From the NCBI GenBank assembly GCA_036365515.1, contig CM070875.1, forward strand, positions 3,879,001 to 3,943,000: a DNA stretch of 64,000 nucleotides. Direction: 5' to 3'. The notes under the pieces were generated by a model that did no database searches, was not told where the DNA came from, and saw only the letters and a program-made list of their open reading frames with translations. Positions 25,801 to 34,385 of this stretch are shown here, in pieces; position 1 is the first letter of the stretch; each line of letters opens with the position of its first letter. The DNA is from Torymus aiolomorphi (taxonomy: Eukaryota; Arthropoda; Insecta; Hymenoptera; Torymidae). The translations under genes and the position numbers were made by a program.

Positions 25801-28800
25801 GCGCGCTGAAGTTCAAAGCTACGCGAGGGGTATTAGAATTCAGCGCTGCATGGCGCTGTTGCCGCTGGTGGCGGTCGGTTTTAGCGGATACGTGAGATGC
25901 AATCGCTGTTTGGAGATAGGGATTCGGTTTTGCGGAAGTGGGGGGAGGGTTACGTTTTTGTCGTGTGATTTGGATACTGGGTGTGGTATTACGCATTATG
26001 ATTTTTTGTGAAAATTGCATTTTTGCATATTAATTAATTCAGTTTAACTTTTTTAATAATAACTGTATGGGAAAATTTATTTTTCTGATTTCGGAAAATC
26101 ATATAGATTTAATTAAGAATATCGGTTAAATTGCCATCCCCCAAATGGTATTTTCGTGTATAAATGATTAAAATTCTTCAAAATTGCCCTATGCTATAAA
26201 TACCAGTAAACCTAAAAACATCGTCTTTTTATATCTCTCTGTACCTCCTACTTTTAAAACAAGACCCATCAATTCCGCCCACGTCCGCTCATAACCCACA
26301 TTTTAAAACCCCCGCCCTATCTCCTTGTACTGCCCTCCTCCTACACTATGCATCCTCCTCTTTTTCAACAAAAACAACCGAGCCATCTCAGCACGTATCT
26401 CCCTACCAATCGATGAGCCAATCTTCATCTCTCTCTATATCTCTCTTTTCCACCCCGCACAGCTGCGAAGCTCGGCCAAGTCTGCTACAGCCACGCGCAC
26501 TGTCAGCTCTGGGACAGCGACACGCACTGCGACTTCCTGATCCCGGATCTATTCGGCCGCTGCCAGTGCACCGCGCCGATGCGCCAGGACGGCGAGGTCT
26601 GTCGACCCGATAGACTCGTGAGGCCGCCGCAGCCGACGACCGAAGCGACCGCGGCGCCTGTGACGCTGCAGCCCGGCAGACAGGCCGACGAGAACGAGGT
26701 CGAGGGCGCAGGCGCCGGCGGCAGTAGTGCGCCTGTCGTCGTGAATTTTACGACACAGCCGAGCGACGAGGACGACGCCGGTATAGTATATGGATTTTCG
26801 GGGACGATAAGGAGGAGGATTTTAGTGGGAAAGTTTTGGATGTTTTAGGGATTTGCGAGTGGTAATGGAAGAGTTGGAGTTTGTAAAATGTGGTCGTAGA
26901 AATAATTAAGATGGTTATCGCGTCATTTCTGTGGAAGTAGGTTTTTAGTATTCCGTGCTATCGATTTATAAGTTTTTATTATAATTTCATGGAAGAATCG
27001 ACTCGATTGTTGAGGACAGCCAAATATTTAATAGATTATCGACATACTTATCTGTGCTAATCTAAGTAAAGGATAGTCACATTTTTACGTTTTATTGACT
27101 GATTACGAAAAATTAATTTAATTATTTTTGAAAATGTTAATAAATAGATCAGTATTTAATTATACAGAAGCAATATTTTTTTTATTTATCAAGTATTTAA
27201 ATTTCAAATTATACGTAGAATTTCAATGTTAAGATGAAAGCTAGCGATATATTCCTTGATAAAAATATCTTGACTTGGAATACTCTGATAACAATTATTA
27301 GACTAATGTGATACTACACTGAGAAGAAAATTTTGATTGACGCATATATAAAATATAAAATATAAAATATAAAATATAAAATATAAAATATAAAATATAA
27401 AATATAAAATATAAAATATGAAATATAAAATATAAAATATACGAGAAGTAAAATATTATATAGATTAAATCGAATGCATATTCCATTGAATTAATTGAAT
27501 CAGCCATGGAATTACTGAAATAGCCATCTGTTTTAATCTAATAGTTTAACTGAGTCAATCAATTTTTATTTCATTGTATACAATCGCCTGCCAAAAAAAA
27601 ATTTCACGCATTCTCCTACAATTACCTCTAATGTTTTTATTTATACATAACACACTCTTTAGCTGCTAATAAAACCAAGCAATAAAAAAACACTCGCTCC
27701 ACTGCAGGTATACAGCTATCCTGGCTGCGCAACGCGACGATGCTGCTGTCGACGGTGCCGCCCACGCAGCTGATGCCGGTTAATCTCGTGACGCGGCCGT
27801 CGCTGCGCGCGGAACTCCAGCCGAACGAACTTCCGGAGGACGACGCGATCGTCGTCGAGGCGGAAATACCCGAACTCCTACAGACTACCACGACTTCTAC
27901 CACGGGTATGTATATAGATGTGCGGGAGCGAAGTTCGTTTGTCGCGAGCGCGCTGAAATATATTATATTATGAGATTCCTCGCCGAGAGCTTTTCCCGCT
28001 AATTAATTTCGTAGGCTAATTGCTTGCAAGTTTTCGGATGATGATGGAAACGTTAAAAGATGGGTTGTGACTTTTTTTTGTATTTTGGAAGTTGATGATA
28101 TTGGTTTCAAATGAATTTAGTATTTAGGTACTTATATTTGCATAATATTAAAAGTTTTATGTTTTGGTTTGTAAAGAAAGTTTAAAATTTTAAACTATGA
28201 ACTACGATTGTTTCTTATTTATGGAGCATTGAAAGTAAAGTATACGAAATCGCTCAAGCGTTTTAAACTTTAAGTACAATAGGTATGTAAAGTGTACTAA
28301 AAATGAAAATTGCTTGCATTAACTTTTACTATAACAAAGTAAAGGAACTTAATAAGAAAAATTCTGTTTTGCTGACTGTCAGAAATGCACTTGAATAGTC
28401 AATTCTTCTACTCATTATACTTTTTTTAGTATAATACGCGATTAAATCAAGATTGCTTTTTTTTCACAATAATCAAACGACTTTAAGAATAAATGGTTTT
28501 TACGCAAGAGAAAATGCTCGTCAGCCATCCGTATAATACTTTCTCCTGCTTTAAATTCGCATCCTGCGCGCATTTTCTCATATCCATTTTCTATATTCAT
28601 AAACGGACCTTACAGCGGCCTCACCCGTGAAAACCGACCGCCACGAGACCTCGGACAGCTTCAGCCTGACGCCCATCTCTCTGGGTCTGCCCTGCTCCTG
28701 GGACGTCGAGTGCCAGATGGCGGACGGCAACTCGCGCTGCATCGACGGGGTCTGCGACTGCGCGCGTCGCGCGGGCACGAACGGCACCTGGTGCAGCGCC

Positions 28801-31800
28801 AAGAGGACGGGCTGCCACGCGGGGACTTTCCAGTGCCGCGATAGCGGCGCCTGCATCAGCTGGTTTTTCGTCTGCGATGGCAAGCAGGACTGCGTCGACG
28901 GCTCCGACGAGGAGTGCGTACTAGGCAGGAGCCAGCCGAGGTGTCCGCCCCAGGCGTTCCGATGCAAGAACAGCGGCAGCTGCGTGTCCAGGGCATCGTT
29001 GTGCGATGGCACGAGGGACTGTCCGAACGGAGAGGACGAGGCTGGCTGTAATGATAGGAGAAGTGGGTTTTACTTGTGTTTTTTTGTTTGTTTGGTTGGG
29101 GGTTTGGTAGTGGGTGTGTATGTCAATGATAAAAAGAATCATTTGCCGTAAGTCACCGGCTGAACTGGTAATGAATCGTTCATTAATGGTAAATACGTAT
29201 TGTTTAACATTCAGTATCATTATTCGTGCCATAAAAAGTAATCAAGAATTTATTGTTAATGAATATTTTTGAACTATTAAGAAATATTCGTTTGAGTCAG
29301 TTATCACGAACAAGTACTTCGCTAATGAATCGCGCATTCACCTCAAATGATTCTTTCTATATCAGTGAGGGGAAAAGTGTTGGACAAATCTACACTTATT
29401 TTGTAGTTGTGGAAAAGTTTATTATTTATTTTGGAGTTTGATAAAGAACATTTCCATTGAATTTTTTACAAACTAGCAATTATTAAGCGAGATTTTAATT
29501 ATTGCTAATAAGCAGATGCTCGCGGTTCAAATCGTACAATTAGAACAAGCTAAGCGAAGTATCGGAATAAAAATATACGGAAGGAAACGCATAAAAACAG
29601 TTAGAGTGTAAAAACCGTTAACGATGCTATGCATTGATAACTTTATTTTTGCGGTGCTTAAGCGTAAACGTTTATTAACTGTATATTAGTTGTACTCATC
29701 CGCGACTAGCCGCGGTGAAACGGTTTGTACGCCGACCATTGCGAAATCGCGTAATTCAAGTAGCTGTTCTCTGCTGCTGCCGCATAACAGGTTTTAAAAC
29801 GCTCCGTCCATTACGTAAGTGACAAATATTTACATTTTTTTTTTTGGGAGTCGTGCTATTTTCTTGTACTACAATTTTTACTGATGTATGCATCAGATTA
29901 CTTTATATATAATATGCATATGTATTGGTAAATTAATGGCAAAGAAGATTTTAAATTTAAAACAGAATTAAATATATTTGTTTGTGTTTAAAAAATATCT
30001 ACGCCGAAACACGCGTCGTATCAGCGTAATCATAAAATCGATAATACGGGTCAAGATTAGACAGTATTACGAAGATTTCAGAGTCTGTCGGTGAAAATAT
30101 TAAAATTTCGTCCGGAGACACTTTACAATGGATTATTTTATCAGTTCTTGATATAAAAGCATATGCTTACATTTAGATTGCAGATAGATTACAAGTTTTA
30201 TTTTTTTCGTCAATGATAATACTGTCAATGATAATCACTGTCCAAAATATTTTTATACGAGAAATTTCATCTAACTACCGGATTACAATTTAAATTGTAT
30301 TATAAGTTATTGTTAACGTTTAATAACCGTGATTCGAGAACTTGGAAAAACAATCTTCGAAAGTGCAGATCCACTCTTTCTATTCTCGTGTGCTTTATGT
30401 AAAGTACACATTGTGGGTCACGCTCATACGTACGTAAATTTTTCCTCTTCATCTTGCAATCCAGAAATTGCAAGGCAAAGAGCTCACGGAAACAGATGCT
30501 GTCTATTCTAAATATACATCTTAAAAAAGCAAAAGTCTATTAACTATGATTAAAAATTAGTAAAATACACTAGCCGTCAATTTACACTTAACATTAAAAT
30601 AACCAGCATGTCAACAAGTATCCCAAAAACACCCCTCTTCACAAACCCTTTAATCCTCTCCCCTTTCTCCTCTCTCTCTCTCTCTACCAACACCAACCAC
30701 CCCACGCACGTCACTAACGTCCGCTCTCATGGAAAATTTCGCAGAATGCCCGGAGGGCGCGTTCCGCTGCAACAACGGCCAGTGCCTGCCGGCGTACGAG
30801 TTCTGCAACGCGGTCGTCTCGTGCCGGGACGGCAGCGACGAGCCGCGCTCGGCCTGCCGCACGCGCAACCGCAGCCGCGTCTCCGCGCGCCACTGTCCCT
30901 TCAAGTGCGCGAACGGCAGATGCCGCTCCGACGCTATAACCTGCAGCGGCAAGGACGGCTGCGGGGACAACTCCGACGAGAAGAGTTGCAAAGTCTGCAG
31001 TGAGTATTGGAAGAGGGGAGGGGGGAGAGGCGCTTTGAGCTTTGTGGTTGGATTGAGTCGTTTGCTGAGCTATTGAAGAGAGGAGGATGATGAAAGGGAT
31101 TGTAGGGGGCGTGGGTGGCTGATGACGCGGAAGGCGGGGCAAATTGTTTCGGAGGAAAAAGTGTATGAATGGGGGTTGAGGAAAGTTGTGAAAAGTGGGA
31201 GTAGAGGGTTCTGAAATAAGATGTACTGATGAGTGAATGAGGCAGTATGTTTATGGTAAGACCTCGTCAGACACTTTTTAACAGTAATGTTTTTTTATTC
31301 AGGTTTCTAGTCAAGTTAACACAACGTAGACGCTTTAATGAATGCATTTTATCTTTTTTCATTTTCTTAATTATTAGATAGTTGGTAGGAAGTATTCCTC
31401 ACGCAAAAAAAGTAAATTTCCCAGCTCTCCATCAAACAACACGGAACTCACGTAAACACCTGTCAAAGCAGTTTATACAAGTTCGGTATCCAAAGTAATT
31501 GGATATAACCAAAGTGTTTTTCAATGCGCGCGCACTCGGCGTATACACATAGGCGATTGAAGCTCTATTGCTGGCTAATGCCGCTAAACCCGCCACGAGC
31601 CCGAGGTGCTTTCGCGCAATTTGATGCGCTCAAGGGAAAAGCACTTGCAAGCACTCGCCGTGTACGACTGGAAAAAACTGGAAAGCTCTGGCACTGATAG
31701 GAATTGATCTGTTGTCGCTGCACACTTACATTCGCGTAACGAACAAATGGCCAATTCAGCTGAATACAGCCGAATTACCCGTGATTGTTTTTCGCGGGTG

Positions 31801-32986
31801 AATGATTCATGAGCCGTCGTGAGAGATATGATCGCTATTATAGATGGGTTGGACTTGGAGGGTTCGGGGTAGCAGGGATTAGCTACCTAAGCTACCTAAG
31901 CTTGGAAGGAAAAAAATAAATACTTAATTATACTTTTTACACAGTTGATTTAACTTGGAAATGACAGGTTAATTCTATTTACAACGATATCGATAGAAAT
32001 AACATTAAGAAAAAGTAAAAGCTTCCTTTTATTAATGTGGAATCGAGATTCTAATTTTAAGTTGTATTTGTAGTTGTTCTTACTATAAATAAAGGTAATT
32101 TAACCTTCTTTATACTAATCTAACTTTTTCCTAAAGCAGTTTATTTTACTAGTGTAAACAAGTAAGGTTAGCTTTACTTTTTCCGTATATGATTTCATAG
32201 ATTCTTATTTATAGCATACAAATAAAAAAGTGTCATAAAATTTCATAAAAATGACAGGTCATTCTTTGTGGTATTTTTAATCATTTGTACGTCGCTCTAT
32301 CGTATCAAGATTTTAAGAATCCTTGTCATTGAAAATCTTTACTTTGAGTCATATCAATAACATTTTTTTTAAATTCATTTTGAAATAAATCAAATAAAAA
32401 TATTTCTTCAAAAAGGAAAGATTAGATTGAGATGTATTAAAAAGGTGTTTTGTAGAGCATTATTATTACTTTACAATGAGGCTTATTGAATCAATTAAAA
32501 AACAATATTGTATCGCGTAGTACGAATGTTTCAAAATTATATAAAATCAGAGATATTTCGAAATCTTGAGTTGTTAGACCAAAGTGGATATCACATTCGT
32601 ACTTAGTAGTTCAAATTACACGAGAATAATGTTCTCAGGTTTAACAAGTGTAACAATTTATTTTTTGTCTACGCTGTGCAATTTAAATCTTATTTTGAAA
32701 CGTTGGCAGCTTTATTCCAACCATTTCATACATGAATTCTTATAGTTTGTAAAAAAGTTTGTAATAGTTTATTTATATAAAGATTATAGTTCGATTAACA
32801 TATAAAAAAATAAATTCAGCCCGCCAAAGGCAACTCACATCGCAAACATAATCCACCACAAGCCTCAACGCGCATTACGAAATAACTATAATACACAAGA
32901 CATGAATGTACAATGCCCGCTGCACGCTTATATATACGCTGATCTAACGAAACCCGATCCTTCCAGAATGTGCACCGGCGCTGTAA
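3430..32986 (+). CDS. Secreted EB-module / LDL-receptor class A repeat protein (8 coding exons joined, 547 aa)
   Basis: The joined exons are 3430-3486, 23393-23609, 24917-25048, 26463-26780, 27708-27905, 28616-29062, 30745-30999 and 32967-32986, total 1644 nt. Every junction is GT-AG and keeps frame. Layout: hydrophobic signal peptide about 1-29 (cleavage likely before Q30); EB-like modules at 55-89, 99-133 and 143-181; a Pro/Thr/acidic cysteine-free linker to about 333; a fourth EB-like module 334-367; LDLa repeats 374-408, 417-452, 458-494 and 507-538; tail KCAPAL. LDLa repeats 1 and 2 keep the Ca-binding CDG..D..DGSDE-type acids; repeat 3 has CNA instead of CDG. Sequons include N85 and N111. 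With no membrane segment or GPI signal visible, it is probably secreted and binds a ligand extracellularly. The EB plus LDLa order is known from ecdysozoan proteins such as nematode lrx-1-type genes, but orthology is not tested. The ATG is the first after an in-frame stop. Confidence 0.88.
4122..4181. repeat. Perfect 24-bp inverted repeat with 12-nt loop
   Basis: Arms 4122-4145 and 4158-4181 are exact reverse complements, separated by GATATAAATATT. The size is close to a short hairpin RNA. The complete pairing and AT-rich composition fit a small foldback remnant better than a conserved microRNA precursor, which normally has bulges. Confidence 0.75.
4854..5710. mobile_element. Non-autonomous element with G-rich imperfect terminal inverted repeats
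   Basis: The left end AGGGAAGGGTGGGG at about 4854 is mirrored by CTCACCTTCCCCT at the right end (about 5697-5709). Internally, the words TTTGGCACC, GGGGCATTTATGGCACC and GTGCCCC recur in both orientations, which gives extra hairpin potential. No transposase remains. The design resembles the 47.5-48.8 kb element, which also has G-rich ends and repeated terminal words internally. Confidence 0.5.
6090..7480. other. CpG-rich block in intron 1
   Basis: This is a dense run of CG dinucleotides with (GC)n words (about 6560-6578 and 7128-7142), a poly-C run near 6103-6116, CGG repeats near 7270-7290 and TATATA words. The open frames on both strands are compositional and match no family. It could be a regulatory island or unannotated promoter, though the sequence gives no specific proof. 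Confidence 0.35.
8780..9760. other. CpG-rich block with CT and TTC microsatellites in intron 1
   Basis: This CpG-rich stretch carries a pure CT tract at 9176-9214 followed by a TTC run, plus GA tracts near 9386-9402. The open frames here are Ser/Leu or Arg/Glu repeats from the microsatellite and are not genes. It is a possible regulatory island, unproven. Confidence 0.35.
9176..9214. repeat. (CT)n microsatellite, about 39 bp
   Basis: This is an uninterrupted CT dinucleotide run followed directly by a CTT/TTC trinucleotide run to about 9232. Confidence 0.95.
12275..12993. mobile_element. TA-flanked inverted-repeat element, family ends CACGGAGAGAAATTTT
   Basis: The termini CACGGAGAGAAATTTT (12275 rightward) and its complement (ending 12993) form imperfect repeats of about 30 bp, flanked by a TA dinucleotide on both sides (12273-12274, 12994-12995) as for Tc1/mariner-type insertion. 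Subterminal palindromes around CCAAGGCACCTTGG lie at both ends. A tRNA-like segment sits in the middle. No transposase is present. The same terminus occurs in the 46876-47060 element. Confidence 0.8.
12521..12591 (-). pseudogene. tRNA-like sequence (SINE-type or pseudo-tRNA) inside the element
   Basis: Read on the minus strand, this 71-nt segment has a full polymerase III A box (TGGCGCAGTCGG) and a near-consensus B box (GGATCGAATCC, one base from GGTTCGANTCC), with an anticodon-loop-like CTCTCAA. It is not a working tRNA: both ends carry the same word GCTTCCG, so the acceptor stem cannot pair, and the anticodon stem has mismatches. It is best read as a tRNA-derived fragment carried by the transposon. 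Confidence 0.65.
14090..15000. other. CpG-rich block in intron 1
   Basis: This CpG-rich patch lies between AT-rich flanks and has many GCGCGC words. The short opposed open frames follow base composition and show no domain. It is a candidate regulatory island without a specific motif that I can defend. Confidence 0.3.
16600..17650. other. CpG-rich block with CA and GA microsatellites in intron 1
   Basis: This CpG-rich patch contains a pure CA run (16869-16895), two GA runs (about 16963-16977 and 17060-17079) and a TTTC run near 17343-17360. The 147-codon frame here is built from these repeats and is not considered coding. Confidence 0.35.
16869..16895. repeat. (CA)n microsatellite, 27 bp
   Basis: This is an uninterrupted CA dinucleotide run in the CpG-rich block of intron 1. 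Confidence 0.95.
18505..18568. repeat. 26-bp tandem duplication in a GA-rich tract
   Basis: The word GGAAGGGC recurs at 18523 and 18549 inside an otherwise GAGAGAGGGAGAGA background, giving just over two copies of a 26-bp unit. It is probably a microsatellite that grew into a minisatellite. Confidence 0.8.
18779..19019. mobile_element. Perfect-armed foldback MITE, ends CACTGTTAAAATTC
   Basis: Arms 18779-18856 and 18942-19019 are exact 78-bp reverse complements, and TA flanks each side (18777-18778 and 19020-19021). The 85-bp centre repeats ATTAAATTTAAT-like words. The lack of any arm mismatch suggests recent insertion or arm homogenisation. The 93-codon frame through it is a repeat artefact (alternating LNLM/LNLI units). 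Confidence 0.9.
19060..20560. other. CpG-rich DNA in intron 1, no gene seen
   Basis: This mixed CpG-rich and AT-rich stretch has a (GT)n run near 19804-19818. The open frames (19313-19591, 19998-20384) have low-complexity, family-free translations and no splice or start context that would support a gene. Confidence 0.3.
21130..21330. repeat. Block of interspersed ACTTAT/ATAAGT words
   Basis: About ten copies of ACTTAT or its complement occur in 200 bp, with a nested inverted repeat AATATTCACTTAT / ATAAGTGAATATT. A similar block lies at 23150-23340. Repeated subterminal words like these are typical of transposon ends, but no matching termini were found. Confidence 0.4.
21818..22152. mobile_element. 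TA-flanked MITE, ends GCCCACAAAAAA
   Basis: The left end GCCCACAAAAAAGCACGTG (from 21820) is matched by the complement CACATGTTTTTTTGTGGGC at 22131-22149, with TA on the outer side of both ends. Interior words such as TTTTATTATCAGGAAATCC and CTGGTTTTCAGG recur in the 39.8-40.25 kb copy. There is no coding capacity. Confidence 0.7.
22352..22873. mobile_element. Inverted-repeat element with ~84-bp arms
   Basis: Arms 22352-22435 and 22790-22873 are near-perfect reverse complements that begin GAATTCTACAGAAAATTAC. Both contain CGAAAAATCGTAAAAATTC and the word CCTCCAACAACT. A second inner inverted repeat (GAAAAATGACCAAAAATGA near 22708 and its complement near 22775) gives a branched foldback. There is no transposase. 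Confidence 0.8.
23150..23340. repeat. Second block of interspersed ACTTAT/AAGTGAAA words
   Basis: This resembles the 21130-21330 block: many AAGTGAAAA, TTCACTT and ACTTATT words in both orientations within 190 bp. It ends about 50 bp before exon 2, and no clear terminal repeat is visible. Confidence 0.4.
23393..23609 (+). CDS. LDLa/EB gene, coding exon 2 (cleavage site and EB module 1)
   Basis: The acceptor CTGCTCCAG precedes this exon and the donor GTGAGT follows it. It encodes residues 20-91 plus one base of codon 92. It completes the signal peptide ([13 protein letters not shown]) and then gives the first six-cysteine EB-like module, C55, C61, C70, C75, C77 and C89. The sequon N85-A-T lies inside the module. 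Confidence 0.9.
23610..24916 (+). other. Intron 2 of the LDLa/EB gene (phase 1)
   Basis: GTGAGT to TAATTGCAG, 1307 bp. It is mostly AT-rich without a recognised element. The 134-codon frame overlapping its start is read in a different frame from the exon and looks like chance. Confidence 0.8.
24917..25048 (+). CDS. LDLa/EB gene, coding exon 3 (EB module 2)
   Basis: This exon is bounded by TTGCAG and GTGAGT and is phase 1 at both ends. It encodes residues 92-135: one complete EB-like module with C99, C105, C114, C119, C121 and C133, and sequon N111-S-S. One domain per symmetric phase-1 exon is the classic form of a shuffled extracellular module. Confidence 0.9.
25049..26462 (+). other. Intron 3 of the LDLa/EB gene (phase 1)
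   Basis: GTGAGT to CCCGCACAG, 1414 bp. A CpG-rich patch at about 25600-25900 gives overlapping open frames on both strands (longest 147 codons on the minus strand). Their translations are compositional, without a family signature. Confidence 0.8.
26463..26780 (+). CDS. LDLa/EB gene, coding exon 4 (EB module 3 and linker)
   Basis: It encodes residues 136-241. The third EB-like module starts at C143 and ends near C181 (DGEVCRP), with a longer loop than modules 1 and 2. A Pro/Thr/Glu/Gly-rich linker follows, ending DEDDAG, with sequon NFT. The donor GTATAG is weaker than the others; it is chosen because it keeps phase 1 and joins exon 5 in frame. Confidence 0.85.
27317..27576. mobile_element. 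Putative TA-flanked MITE with internal minisatellite
   Basis: The left end CACTGAGAAGAAAATTTTGATTGAC-type sequence at 27317 is imperfectly mirrored by the complement of TCAATCAATTTTTATTTCAT at 27555-27574, each next to TA. The match has several gaps, so this is less certain than the other elements. The ends resemble the CACGGAGAGAAATTTT and CACTGTTAAAATT families elsewhere in the window. Confidence 0.45.
27345..27441. repeat. (ATAAAAT)n minisatellite, about 14 copies
   Basis: The 7-bp unit ATAAAAT repeats with only one clear substitution (a G near 27420). The 69-codon minus-strand frame through it (repeated FYILYFI) is a repeat artefact. Confidence 0.95.
27708..27905 (+). CDS. LDLa/EB gene, coding exon 5 (cysteine-free linker)
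   Basis: It encodes residues 242-307: [13 protein letters not shown]..., an acidic stretch ([17 protein letters not shown]) and a Thr run ending QTTTTSTT. It has no cysteine. It links the EB cluster to the LDLa half and is likely flexible and O-glycosylated. The flanks CACTGCAG and GTATGT keep phase 1 on both sides, so skipping it would leave the frame intact. Confidence 0.8.
27906..28615 (+). other. Intron 5 of the LDLa/EB gene (phase 1)
   Basis: GTATGT to CCTTACAG, 710 bp, AT-rich. I see no element or RNA gene in it. Confidence 0.8.
28616..29062 (+). CDS. LDLa/EB gene, coding exon 6 (EB-like module 4, LDLa repeats 1-2)
   Basis: It encodes residues 308-456. An EB-like module (C334-C367, sequon NGT) is followed by LDLa 1 (C374-C408, [14 protein letters not shown]) and LDLa 2 (C417-C452, [16 protein letters not shown]). 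Both LDLa repeats keep all six cysteines and the calcium-ligand acids. The donor is AGAA|GTGGGT, selected by phase; it forms the Lys codon with exon 7. Confidence 0.9.
29063..30744 (+). other. Intron 6 of the LDLa/EB gene (phase 1)
   Basis: GTGGGT to AATTTCGCAG, 1682 bp. It is AT-rich with a poly-T run near 29835-29846 and a CT tract just before the acceptor. No convincing gene or element is seen; the open frame at 30608-31003 is an out-of-frame shadow of exon 7. Confidence 0.8.
30745..30999 (+). CDS. LDLa/EB gene, coding exon 7 (LDLa repeats 3-4)
   Basis: It encodes residues 457-541. LDLa 3 is C458-C494, where [13 protein letters not shown] replaces the usual CDG and so loses one calcium-ligand position. 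LDLa 4 is C507-C538 ([10 protein letters not shown]), compact. Sequon NRS lies between them. Strong donor CTGCA|GTGAGT, phase 1. Confidence 0.9.
31000..32966 (+). other. Intron 7 of the LDLa/EB gene (phase 1)
   Basis: GTGAGT to GATCCTTCCAG, 1967 bp, mostly AT-rich. A short direct repeat AGCTACCTA lies at about 31881-31899. No gene or element is recognised. Confidence 0.65.
32967..32986 (+). CDS. LDLa/EB gene, terminal 20-nt coding exon
   Basis: After the acceptor GATCCTTCCAG, this exon supplies two bases of codon 542, then C-A-P-A-L and TAA. The join gives ...SCKVCKCAPAL*. The choice rests on phase fit, a good polypyrimidine acceptor and the extra cysteine close to the one before the junction (VCKC). 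If the intron were retained, the protein would instead read through to about 31073, adding a Gly/Arg-rich tail. Confidence 0.65.
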
Positions 32987-34385
32987 TCTCAGCGAATCGT
33001 CCGCTGCTGGGAACTTTTTGAAAATTCGCCCGCGCCAGCTATATACGACGAATACTCATATCCACGCATCCATAGGCAGTTCGCGATGACCAAAGATCGA
33101 ACAACGAGAGAGGGAAGGAAGGAAAAAGTCGAGGTCGCTCCCTTTTCGATCATTCGTCATTCACGCAGCGACTGCTCATCTTCGTACGATATATACCGCC
33201 CTGTGCCAAAAAAGAGATGGAGGAAGAGGAAATGAAGGAGGAGGAGGAGGAGGAGAAGAATAAGAAGAAGAAGATCATTTATATACGTGTTTTATATAGA
33301 TAAGCTGTACTTAAGTAACCTTATTATTATTATTATGATACTCGGATCGATGCAATTGAAATTGTGGTTTGTTTCTCTCACACAGTATAATTATAATTTT
33401 CTCTAGGGATATTTTCTTTTATGATATATAGTTTTAGACGACGACTGAGACACTTTCTGTTATACTTATATCATATGTAAGTATATCTCGTAGCTCGACA
33501 TACGCACACACACTCACACGGAATTCTAAAGTGCATTTTGCAATCGACTCTCTGTACCTATATACACGCGCTCGCAGAGTCGTTAAAAGCGCGCGAAAGA
33601 AGGAAGTAGCTCGCGAGCGCAGCGTCCGCTTTTACAACTCTCTCTCTCTCTCTCTCGCTACTCTCGCCGCGGAAAAGTAATAAGCGTCCACGCTTTCATT
33701 AAAACAGTAAATTAAAACCGTCTGCTCGCGGTGTCGATCGATATAATACGTCCTGTGTATATTCGACGCTGGGTTATTAAATCTTTGATACACATATCAC
33801 GGCAAAAAGTGCCTGCATGATGCTGCTGCGCGCGCAGATTTCCGGTGATATGAGGTCGGACGGACCCCGCATACATGATAAGCAAATATTTATACAAGAC
33901 GGAGGATTGATCCACGCGTTGATGACTTTTTTATCGTATGCATAATATATAAAGACGAGTATAACGTGCTTTCGTTTGTCATAGACATTTCCGCGGTTAG
34001 AGGGAAGACACCTACATAATACACTGCACGTGTACCCACATGTCGCGGTGGCTATTTATAGATATAGCTCTCGGCGCAGCAATGTTTTATATATATATAT
34101 ATATATATACATATATATTTAGATACTGCAATTGACTATATAGTCCGGTTATACACACACAGACACATACACGTATAGATACATATAACTTATCGTACAA
34201 CTATTTATGTACCAAGATTACGTAACATAGCGGGAGAGAGGGAGAGAGCGAATATAAGATCCATGCGACGAGACAACGCTATGTATATCACACTACGTCC
34301 ACAATCGATCGAGAGGCGACTCTCACACACGCACACAGATATACTCACAAAAAAGAGGAGAGACATATTTGTATTTTTTAATAAA
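32987..34385 (+). other. Probable 3'UTR of the LDLa/EB gene
   Basis: There is no coding signal. It holds a GGA/GAA tract (33230-33273), a CT run (33640-33655) and an AT run (34089-34109). The first clear poly(A) signal after the stop is AATAAA at 34380-34385, and another is near 35261. The extent is an inference. Confidence 0.4.

Larger units (their letters stand above)
26781..27707 (+). other. Intron 4 of the LDLa/EB gene (phase 1)
   Basis: GTATAG to CCACTGCAG, 927 bp. It contains an inverted-repeat element with an internal 7-bp minisatellite (27317-27576). Confidence 0.8.

Noticed and set aside
25577..26020. 147-codon minus-strand frame in intron 3
   Set aside because: It comes from a CpG-rich patch inside an intron of the opposite-strand gene, has low-complexity translation and matches no family.
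29510..29560. B-box-like GGTTCAAATC suggesting a tRNA
   Set aside because: No A box, anticodon stem or acceptor pairing could be found upstream or downstream.
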